Source of the DNA: Chara braunii
Taxonomy: Eukaryota > Streptophyta > Charophyceae > Charales > Characeae
Assembly: GCA_003427395.1 (NCBI GenBank)
Contig: BFEA01000106.1
Location: 2,698,868-2,728,465, forward strand
Length of the DNA: 29,598 bases
Direction: 5' to 3'
Below the pieces are notes generated by a model. That model saw nothing but the letters and a program-made list of their open reading frames with translations. It did no database searches and was not told the DNA's origin. Shown piece by piece: positions 10,765 through 20,326 of the stretch (position 1 is the stretch's first letter; every line of letters starts with the position of its first letter). The translations under genes and the position numbers were made by a program.

Positions 10765-11104
10765 CGGAATATATACTCAAGATTCGAATTCAGGTCTGTG
10801 TTTCAGCAGTTATGGGTTGCTCACGCAGCTAGGCCCTGTTGGTCTTTGCACGTGACTCTTAGGGAGTGGCTGCACTACTCAATAAATGTGCAAAATTAGA
10901 ATGAATCTTTTGCAGAATGTGGAATAACACGCCACCATATGTTTTGTCTTTTGTGCATTTGGTGAGTAGAGGCCCTTAGGGCCACTGAACGCACTCCTAA
11001 GAAAAGAAAAACGAGAAAAGAAAAGAAAAGCAAGAAAACAGAGAAATAGTGACCCATTACCGAGATGCACAGACCTGAATTCGAACCCAGACTATATATT
11101 CTCT
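10765..11104. mobile_element. Nested foldback structure with tRNA-like arms
   Basis: Outer arms: CACAGACCTGAATTCGAA plus TATATATTC on the minus strand (10800-10765) and on the plus strand (11069-11104). Inner arms: CTACTCAATAAATGTGCAAAA (10875-10895) against TTTTGTGCATTTGGTGAGTAG (10947-10967). The minus-strand arm is preceded by TAGCTGCGTGAGCA and a GCA/TGC-stemmed CCCATAA loop, recalling a tRNA with anticodon CAT. No coding content. Inferred: two small elements inserted around or into each other. Confidence 0.5.
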
Positions 11105-11225
11105 GCCCACCCTCACGGAGTACAATTTTGAAGTGTATCTTGGCATGACGTCGGTTCCTAGCTAATATGCTGTACGGATCCTTCCGAACTAGGACGTTCT
11201 TATTTTTCTACTTTTTTCCTAGGTT

Positions 11226-11335
11226 GCACTCCGGGCCGCCCGGCGCCCGGCTCGTCGCCCGGGCGGGGGGCCGGGCCGCCTGGCCGGTCGTCCCGCCCGG
11301 TTGGCCACCGGGCGACCCCAGCGCATCATAGAGAG
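11226..11335. repeat. GC-rich repeat fragment beside the gap
   Basis: Very GC-rich CCCGG/CCGGGC sequence of the same type as at 10285-10340 and 12500-12590, ending in GAGAG at the gap. Confidence 0.6.
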
Positions 11336-11764
11336 NNNNNNNNNNNNNNNNNNNNNNNNNNNNNNNNNNNNNNNNNNNNNNNNNNNNNNNNNNNNNNNNN
11401 NNNNNNNNNNNNNNNNNNNNNNNNNNNNNNNNNNNNNNNNNNNNNNNNNNNNNNNNNNNNNNNNNNNNNNNNNNNNNNNNNNNNNNNNNNNNNNNNNNNN
11501 NNNNNNNNNNNNNNNNNNNNNNNNNNNNNNNNNNNNNNNNNNNNNNNNNNNNNNNNNNNNNNNNNNNNNNNNNNNNNNNNNNNNNNNNNNNNNNNNNNNN
11601 NNNNNNNNNNNNNNNNNNNNNNNNNNNNNNNNNNNNNNNNNNNNNNNNNNNNNNNNNNNNNNNNNNNNNNNNNNNNNNNNNNNNNNNNNNNNNNNNNNNN
11701 NNNNNNNNNNNNNNNNNNNNNNNNNNNNNNNNNNNNNNNNNNNNNNNNNNNNNNNNNNNNNNNN
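11336..11764. other. Assembly gap (429 N)
   Basis: A continuous run of N between (GA)n tracts. Frames drawn through it have no meaning. Confidence 0.99.
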
Positions 11765-11815
<51 letters not shown>

Positions 11816-12283
11816 TCTTCTTCTTCTTCTTCTCCCTCGCTTCTTCTTCTTCTTCTTCTTCTTCTTCTTCTTCTTCTTCTTCTTCGTCTTTCACTTCTTC
11901 CTCTTCGTCTTCTTCTTCGTCTTCAAATTCTTGGTCTTCCTCCTCCTCTTCGTCCTCTCCTCCTTCGCTTCTTCCTCTTCGTTTTCTTCTTCGTCTTCAA
12001 ATTCTTGGTCTTCCTCCTCCTCTTCGTCCTCTCCTCCGTCGCTTCTTCTTCTTCTTCTTCTTCTTCTTCTTCTTCTTCTTCTTCTTCTTCTTCTTCTCCT
12101 CCTCCTCCTCCTCCTCCTCTTCCTCTTCTTCTTCTTCTTCTTCTTCTTCTTCTTCTTCTTCTTCTTCTTCTTCTTCTTCTTCTCCTCCTCCTCCTCCTCT
12201 TCCTCTTCCTCTTCTTCTTCTTCTTCGTCTTCTTCTGCTTCTTCGTCTTCTTCTGCTTCTTCTTCTGCTTCTTCTTTTTATTG
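11765..12283 (+). repeat. (GA)n then long (CTT)n/(CCT)n microsatellite
   Basis: GA array (to about 11811), then nearly 470 bases of TTC/TCC triplets with a duplicated block containing CAAATTCTTGGTCTTCCTCC (about 11925 and 11998). Strong purine/pyrimidine asymmetry. The long Leu-, Ser-, Glu- and Arg-rich open frames here are artefacts of the triplet period. Confidence 0.95.
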
Positions 12284-12284
12284 C

Positions 12285-12620
12285 CCCCCCTCTGCCCGCC
12301 ATCGACGACCACCAGACCCCAAGGGCCCCCCCCCGCGAGACCCCCCGCTGACATCCCGCCCACAGCATCCCCCTCCACCCCCCCAACCAAACCCCCAGTT
12401 CAGTTTTTTATTGCGGATTCGGGGTCCTCTAGTGCAGTGCAGCACAGCCCCACCATCAGGAAAAAAAAAAATAAAAAATCCTGGCCCTGTTTTTGCGTCG
12501 CCCGGTTCACCCGGGCGGACCCCCCCGGGCCCAACCGGCCGGGGTCCGCCCGGCCGGGCACGCCCAGCCGGGTGCCGGTGCAGCCGCATCAATTGTGCGT
12601 GCGTGCATGAGATGCGCCGC

Positions 12621-12702
<82 letters not shown>

Positions 12703-12870
12703 GGGGCTCCGAAAGGGGGTCGGACCCGACAGGTGAGTGCGCTGGGGGGGGCCGCCCCCAACCGGGTGCCCTCCCCCGGGCCCCTGCCGGTCACCCGGGC
12801 GGCCCGGATCCCCACTCAGATCAATATAGCGTATAATTTTTTTGAGAGATCAATATAGCATAGTTTTTTT
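12285..12870 (+). repeat. GC-rich composite repeat, direct copy with (CT)n(CA)n
   Basis: Order: C-rich zone; TTTTTTATTGCGGATTCGGG (about 12405); GCCCGGTTCACCCGGGCGG and GGGCCCAACCGGCCGGGG (about 12500-12545); (CT)n(CA)n (12624-12699); the 41-bp tail shared with 2893-2933; a GC-rich end; ACTCAGATC and two about 30-bp units with ATCAATATAGC. It is an inverted partner of 10195-10600. Confidence 0.8.
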
Positions 12871-13869
12871 TTTTTTAAGATTAAAAAAAAGAACTAAACA
12901 ACGACAGAGAAAACAATTAGCGAGTATATAAACATATAAACTTTTTTATTATAAAGATAAAGCATATAGAGATGGGATCAAGATCTGGGGAAAACCCGAG
13001 GGTACGAAGGGTAGAACGATATGGACAATGGTAGACAGACTGACAACGTACGTAGGGATAGTAGGCAGGGGAAACACATGGGCTCGGTGACAACGGCAAG
13101 GATAGTCTGAATTTCTTTTCTGTCTAATCTCCCCCGTTGCATGTTCAAACAAACACATGCTTGCCGGTGATACAACCGGACTGACGCTGCCCAGAATACA
13201 AGGCGCTGTGCTGTTTCTTAAAAAGAAGAAAGAAAAAGAAAAAACAAAAGATTACTGACCTTGTCCGCTGAAGTTTTGAGTGCTGACCGTGTGTATGCTT
13301 GCTGAAAACCACATTTGATGAAGACAGTGCGATCACCGCTGCATATGTTCCACGCCAGCAGAGTGGGCGTCAAACGCAGGAATGAGTTGGACACTGACAA
13401 AAGAACAAACGGTGCTTCGGGAGGTATGTCGAAAGGGACGAGCTGTGTGACCTGCCCAAACCTGCCATCGCCACTTCATAATGAAAAAGCTTTGCTCCAT
13501 TCCTTGACGATTCCGGTTCTCTCCTATTCCGTTCCTTCCGAGACGCTGCTCACAAGAGGGGGCCAGTCATTCGCCACCCCTCTGACATATTACAAGGTTG
13601 CGAGTTTGCTGCCACAAAGTGACACTGCCCTCCTTCGGTGTTGCACGCAGACTCCTTTCGCCATGAAAGGATGAGAAAAAGGAGATGAAGAGTCAATAGC
13701 ATCTCTGCCAGTGAATGCAGAAATGATCCCGTGCGTGCGTGCAGGGCTCTCACTCAAGGAGGAAATGAACGAAAGACGGCAACCCTGCTGATCTTTAAAA
13801 TCCAGCTAATACCCAATGACTTTGCCTCATTGATGCATATGGAGGTGCTGACCAAACACCTGCTGCTGG

Positions 13870-13940
<71 letters not shown>

Positions 13941-14225
13941 AAACAAACACACCAACAGAAAACAAAAACAAGCCAAGCCTTCGAACTGCAGAAGCCAGCA
14001 GGCAAAATCTATATTGTCTAGTGCCTGTACTTGCCGCACAACAGCATCGGCAATCCCGTCCAGCCATGATGCCAGATACAACTCGCGTAGAAGACCATGG
14101 CTTAGGGAAACTAGCAGCACTGCAGAATTGTTGATGTGCGAACTTTGTTGAGGTGCCTGGCCGCTGCAAGACGAATACTCAACTGGGCCTTCAGGGCTCC
14201 AACTCCGAAGTCCGCACCTTCTTCC
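12871..14225. other. No gene recognised (3' flank of the HHO-type gene)
   Basis: An (AC)n microsatellite at 13870-13936 is the only clear element. The gene's 3' UTR should occupy the right part. A possible AATAAA on the minus strand lies near 12945, too far away to assign with confidence. Confidence 0.5.
13870..13936 (+). repeat. (AC)n microsatellite
   Basis: A perfect AC array of about 33 units. Confidence 0.98.
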
Positions 14226-15170
14226 TCACCCCGATTGAGAAAGAACTGGCTGCGTGCAATACAGACTTCGATGGCCGCCAATACCCGACATTGCTCTGGC
14301 AGCTCTGGGACCAAGCTGATGACAGTCGTTGCTGTATCCAGCGCTGTTCATGTGATCCTCGTTGAGCTGCAGTTTCAAGAGCATCGGGCTCGCCTCACCC
14401 TCCCGCCCGCGAGCATTCGCCGTTTCCAGAGACCTTTTCCTGGACCCTCCCTCAAGGCTCCCGACCCTTCTCACGTCCACTCCATCTGCTGGAGCAGCAT
14501 GGGCGCCTGCTCCCAAATGCTCTCCGTTGACATCCCTGACATACTTCCTCTCTGCACCGGACAGCTCCACAGTCCTGTCTTCGCAAGACGGCCTCAGATG
14601 CTGTTCTGCAGTGGGCTCCTGTTCACGCGCCTGCCGAGTCGCGCCCAGGCCAACGCCCATGCTGAGAGGAGTGCTTTCCACCTCGATTTCGGGCTGAGAT
14701 GACGGGTGCTGCGGACTTTCTCGCTGAGATGGTCGACACAGGCTCACTTGCCCAATGGCTGTTGCCGTCAACCCATGAGCAGGCTTACATGGGAAAAACT
14801 GGTGCTGATGCAGCATCGGCGATGGCTGCGTAGACAGCCCTGCTTGAGTCTGAAGAGATGACGCGTGCAAGCCAAAATGTGAGCGCTGCTGACTCACACC
14901 AGCTGCAGCTAAGCTAGCCACTGGAGTGCCGAATCCCCCAGCTGCTGTTCCCGCTCCCGCAGCCGCTGCCGCTGCAGCCGCTGCTGCTGCCACCGCTGCA
15001 GTATCATATACTCCTGCCGGTGTTGTTGCCACAATGGGAGGTTGCTGCGCAAGAGTTGGAGAAGACCCGTAGTCTGGAAGGTAGAAACTTCCCAGAACAA
15101 AAACCTGAGGAGGGTGAGGTAGGGAAATGTTCTGCGGAGGGCTCGGACGTCGTGTATGAAGACGGTACTT
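14226..15170 (-). CDS. Exon 6: end of the GARP domain and C-terminal regulatory region
   Basis: The acceptor is tttttgattctgcag (15171). The exon opens [12 protein letters not shown], finishing the GARP domain, then has [14 protein letters not shown] (about 638-651), the equivalent of the family's FVVVGGIWVPPPEY block. An 11-residue alanine run follows (677-687), encoded by mixed GCN codons. After that comes a Gln/Ser/His-rich stretch, a basic [14 protein letters not shown] segment and [10 protein letters not shown], which contains an LxLxL EAR-type motif (881-885) near the end. The stop codon is at 14228-14226; 314 residues are encoded here. No polyadenylation signal was found close downstream; AATAAA on this strand first appears near 12945. 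The C-terminal 45 residues after the EAR motif have no known match, and a further splice cannot be excluded. Confidence 0.88.
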   Translation of the reverse strand, partial: KYRLHTRRPSPPQNISLPHPPQVFVLGSFYLPDYGSSPTLAQQPPIVATTPAGVYDTAAVAAAAAAAAAAAGAGTAAGGFGTPVASLAAAGVSQQRSHFGLHASSLQTQAGLSTQPSPMLHQHQFFPCKPAHGLTATAIGQVSLCRPSQRESPQHPSSQPEIEVESTPLSMGVGLGATRQAREQEPTAEQHLRPSCEDRTVELSGAERKYVRDVNGEHLGAGAHAAPADGVDVRRVGSLEGGSRKRSLETANARGREGEASPMLLKLQLNEDHMNSAGYSNDCHQLGPRAARAMSGIGGHRSLYCTQPVLSQSG

Positions 15171-18100
15171 CTGCAGAATCAAAAAGAGATCTCTTCCATT
15201 AGAAACAACATCATCATCGTCATAATAATAATAATAATAATAATAACAGCAGAGAACATGGGAAACCTAATATTCTTACCATGCGCAGCCTTGTGAACAC
15301 TTTACCTCCCCAACCAAAAGGAGGAGGAAGAATCTAATAGGCCGACATGGACACAGGAAGAAAGAATGCGGAAAGGATGAGAAGACTGACAGAGGTCCCA
15401 ACCAAAGCCTTTCCCACTTGTTTTTGGTTTGAATGATTGCAAATATAGGTTGTACATTTAGGTCTTAATCTGTTTTTAACTTTTTGTGCTTGCTTTGGTT
15501 GGTGCTCTCCCACCGCCAAGCTGAACAGCCAGGTACAGCACCCATATTCTTCTCTAGAATTGCCTAGATCATAGCCTTCGTCTGCCGAGTGGTCCGCGAA
15601 CCTGTATTGGGTCTTGATACTAGGGTTTTTTTGGTTATCTGGAGCCTCTGACCGCTGAGCTGTCCGGGAAACCTCGTGCATTTTTTTATATTAGAATTTA
15701 GAATTAAAATTTTTGGCAAAGTTCAGGTCGTTGAAATTTTGTGAACTTGCCCGGCACCTCTCTTGGGCCCAGCAGACCAAGCCTCTCCGCATCCTCTGCG
15801 TTGACGGGATCGACTTCAGAAGGCCTCCGAGAGACTGGTGGTTCAATGGGGGGTCTTCGATCCTCGGCGGTCATACATCAGGCACAAACCTTGTGGGTCA
15901 CAAGTTGTGCACCAATTTTATTCAAAAGCATGATGGACTGGGTTTCCAGCGTGCGCGCTTGTCCAAAAGCCGCCACAAACATAGAGATACCCACCTGCAA
16001 AACACAAGTTCCGCACGTTCCTGTCTCTCTCTTCTGAATGTTACCTGTATTTGGACTGAAATTTCTGGGATCTCTGAGATTTCCATGAGAACGACTTCTC
16101 TGCAATAGCTTAGGTTCATTCCATGAGAGCTGTTTGAACAGCCCGAGTGATAGTACTCGTCCGCGTGGTTGAGCTTTCATGTGGGCCTTGAAGAGGGGCT
16201 TCATGCAAAATTCCTAGGCTACCAGAGTGGCCCGGGACCACTTGCGCAGCCGGGCCAAAAGAAAATAAAAATAATAAAACTAAAAAATTTACACATATAA
16301 GTTGATATAATTGTAATGACCCGCCAAAACACAGACTGAGATCACTGCTGATTTCTGGGATTTGCCACTGGAATGAATGCCTTGTTGAGATTCCCGCATT
16401 CTGCTGTGGTTTCCAAGTCTGTGTATGTGTGCGTGCCTGCTGGTTTGCGTGCCTGTCTGAGTGCTTGTCGGCTGAGTGCGTGTGTGACCCGCAAGGGTAC
16501 TTGTTGGTTGAAAGGCCTCCCAGGGCCTACCCCCGCCACTTGAGTGTTTTCCCCGCTGCAACCCTCAAAGTCACGGCCACAGGTGACCCGCCAAAACACA
16601 GACTGAGAACACTGCTGATTTCTGTGAATGACTTGCTGAGATTCCCGCATTCTGCTGTGGTTTCCAAGTCTGTGTGTGTGTGCGTGCCTGCTGGTTTGCA
16701 TGCCTGTCTGAGTGCTTGTCGGCTGAGTATGTGTGTGACCCGCACGGGTGCTTGTTGGTTGAAAGGCCCCGCAGGGCCGGTACTTACCTGTGGCCGTGAC
16801 TTTGAGGGTTGCAGCAGGGAAAACACTCTAGTAGCGGGGGTAGGCCCACGACACTTGAGAGCAGTGGGAAAAACACTGAAGTAGCAGGTAGGTCGGTACT
16901 ACTCAAGTAGTGGTCGAAGTGTCGCGGTACTGGAGGCCGAGCAGAAGAAGACAAAAAGTTGGCATTTTTAGAGGCCCAGTAGCGGTAGGTTAGAGGTAGG
17001 CCGGCACCAGTCACAGTAGCCCAAGTCTAGGGCCTCTCCGGATGATAGCAGAGCCTGCAATGATGTTATCCTCCGAAAGGGAGGAGGTACCAGTTGCTGG
17101 GAGGCCGCTCGGCCTAGGAACTCACCGCCCAAGAGGCCAGTAGGCTGCTATATCTTCCGGAGGAGCAAGCAGCTCCGCCTCATTTGCGGTATGCAAGGAT
17201 TGGCGACATGCTGCTGGAGCCAAGCGCTGGACTTGGGCAGCGCTGCCTGGAGGTGACGAGCAGCTATGGCGAACAGCCCAGCCTGAGGAGGAGGAAGAAG
17301 GGGGCGAAGGAGGAGAGTGGCGAGGTACCTACCTGGCTATGGTGGACACCATCTTCATCACCTTGTTGGGCGCTGCATCTGGAAGGCCCCAGTTGGGGTA
17401 GTGCCCCACCAAGGAAGCTCGAGGCAGAGTCAGGCATGGCGACTTAGTCAGCAGCGGCATAGCTGCTTTGGGTTGTTCTTCGGACAGGAGTGCAGTGGCT
17501 ATCTGCTTTGCGTTGTCCTTTGCACAGAAGGGCAGGGCCCTCAGTAGTCCGCCATAGCCTAGGCATGTGAGAGGTGGAAGAAAGGGGGGAAGCCATAGCT
17601 ATGGTGGACCTGTTGTTGTGTCAGCAGTAAGAGGGAACTTCGGATATTGATTCTGGTTCATCCACTCAATGTTATTATTATTATTGGAAGAAGAAGAATA
17701 AGATTGGCGAAGTGAAGGAGGAGGAAGGTGGAGAGAAATGGGGGATTTGTCATTGGTCTTGGTGGTGTACATCTTCTTCTTCTTCTTCTTCTTCTTCTTC
17801 TTCATCTTTCTCTCTTCTTTGGTGCGAGGCCACTGCCTCTATGAGCCCATTCCAGGCTCGACAAGGCCTTCAGGGCCCCATTTTGGTCACTGCGCAGCTA
17901 AGGAAATTCAGGCAGTTGCGCAGCGTAAGTTGGTTGAGAGGACCCAGGCCCTGGGCCGCCTGTGTGAATGTATGGAAATCAGGCCCTGGGCTGGATACGG
18001 GTACTGGGCCAAACACAGGCCAAGGCAGTTGGGTACATGCAACCACCTCAGGCCCAAGGCCTGTGCTCGTTCGTGCTGGGCCTCAGGCTACCGGGGCCTA

Positions 18101-20291
18101 CTGGAAGCTTCCTGGGACTGGATGCAGGCAGGCCACTTCGATATAGCAAAGGGCCTGCCTCCTCATTCGGCATTCGGGTGCTGGCTGGACGCTGCGCAAG
18201 CGCTGCTGCGCTATTTGCTGGCTGGCGCCTACGCGCTCACGGGCACGCAGGGAAGGACCAGGCAGCCATAGCCGAGCTGCGCTGCTGTGAGCTGGGTGTG
18301 GCGCAGGGTGGTCCTTGGGTGCAAGTGGCATCTGTGTGTTGGGGAACGAGGTTGTGAGTGTAGCGAGAGACATACCTGGTGCTGGAAGCGTGCGACATTG
18401 GTCGCTGTATGCTCGTACTTCGGGAGAGCTGTTGTCGTCAACTTCCGCATTGTAGTATAGGCTAGATAGGATCTGCCACATGTAGTCTAGGCGCCGAGCG
18501 CCAGATAGGATATCAACTCTGGTTCTTCGTTGATGATGATGAAGGGACTATTTCAGCATTGTCAATTATGAACTCTTGGTGTGTTCTTATTTGGTGAATC
18601 TCGTGATGCAATTCTGCTGTTGGTTCGAGGTCACAACTATCTGGACTCATATGTATGATGCTGTTTGATTGCTGAAGTTCGTTATTGCTCTATCTCTTTG
18701 CAAGTCCTTTCATTTCTTTCGCAATTGGGTGGCATTGTCTTTCATTGTGAATTTGCACTTTGGGAATGACCAGGATCATAACATAATATAATATAATATA
18801 TTTCATATTTTTTAACCTGGTTTTTTACTTTAAATTTGGTAAAGAATGTCGATGTGACCCCGAGGCAAAACGTGTTCAGTTTATTTTTCTGCACAACATC
18901 ATTTTTCGTCACATTTTTGGGATTTTTTTTTTTTTTTTTTTTGGCTGGGACCTTCTTTGGTCCTTGCATGCCCAGGCTGTCGGGGCACATGAGCCGGGCA
19001 GCCTGGCTGGTAGCCCAGCAAAGTCCTGAGTTTTCAGGGGCATTCTTGGTAAAGAATTTCGATGTGACGCCGAGGCAAAAGTTGTTCAGTTTATTTTTCT
19101 GCACAACATCATTTTTCGTCACATTTTTGGGATTTTTTTTTTTTTTTTGGCTGGGACCTTCTTTGGTCCTTGCATGACCAGGCTGCCAGGGCACACAACA
19201 TGAGCCGGGCAGCCTGGCTGGTAGCTCAGCAAAGTCCTGAGTTTTCAGGGGCATTCTTGATAAGTTGGCTGTGATCAGAATTTTGAAGCCCCAATCTGGT
19301 GTCAGAAACAGAACGCCCCATGGCTGAGACTGTGTTTGAACTCCATGGGGGCATTTGTCGGTAAGGTGTACTTTAGACAGATGACTGAAACGTAGTCAAG
19401 CGAAAGAGCAGACCGGGGCACACAGCATGAGCCGGGCAGCCTGGTTGGTAGCCCAGCAAAGTCCTGAGTTTTCAGGGGCATTCTTGATAAGTTGGCTGTG
19501 ATCAGATTTTGAAGCCCCAATCTGGTGTCAGAAACAGAACGCCCCATGGCTGAGACTGTGTTTGAACTCCATGGGGGCATTTGTCGGTAAGGTGTACTTT
19601 AGACAGACGACTGAAACGTAGTCAAGCGAAAGAGCAGACGGCCAAACCTCCACAAAACAGGTACATGAAATGTGAATCCTTCGTAGACCGGAGGGGAATT
19701 TATCCCTCCCTAAGACAGAATGGCCTACTATCATCTTTCCCCAAACACAATTCACAAATTTTGGCTGTGCCAGTCCAGAAATATAGCTTGTAGTAGCCTT
19801 GTATACATTCCTTTTCAGGGTGCGTTGTGTCCGGGGGAAGACGGTAGTCCATTCAAGTACATCATTAGAGGGAGAGGATACTTCCCCATAGTCAGTACGT
19901 TGCTCCACCCTGAGGGCAAGCAGCCAAATAGCCAGGGGAGAAGGACGGAGCATGGATATTGGGGGGATGGCCTCCACCGCCCATGGGCATGAATTAGGAG
20001 GGGGTCAAGAGGAAGGGTTTGCAGTGGGTATGGGCCTGACGACGAGGATTCAAATTTTGGCTATAACAGATCTCCTCACGTATTCTTTCCCTGAGTGATG
20101 TGACGACTCTCTCAACATAGTGCTACTAGGAGAGAGGAGGAGGTACTGTTCCTGTGGGACTCCATTCTCAAAAGAGCATTGGCTAGGGCAATCAGTCTGA
20201 CACCCAATTCATGGTTCAATCGCGCAGTTGTTTGAGGGCAAAGGTATCGAGGTGAGCCAAGGAACAGTTGACATTGAGAGTGTTGTTTTCA

Positions 20292-20326
<35 letters not shown>

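Noticed and set aside
11923-12390. Arg/Lys/Glu-rich open frames on the minus strand
   Set aside because: Reverse reading of the same (CTT)n tract, present in two frames at once.
11301-12836. A 511-codon open frame on the plus strand
   Set aside because: It runs through 429 N and a (CTT)n microsatellite; the product is only Leu/Phe/Ser runs.
14136-14702. A 188-codon open frame on the plus strand
   Set aside because: Antisense shadow of exon 6.
17184-18357. Several 75-177-codon open frames in intron 5
   Set aside because: Overlapping frames in GC-rich sequence with no domain resemblance.
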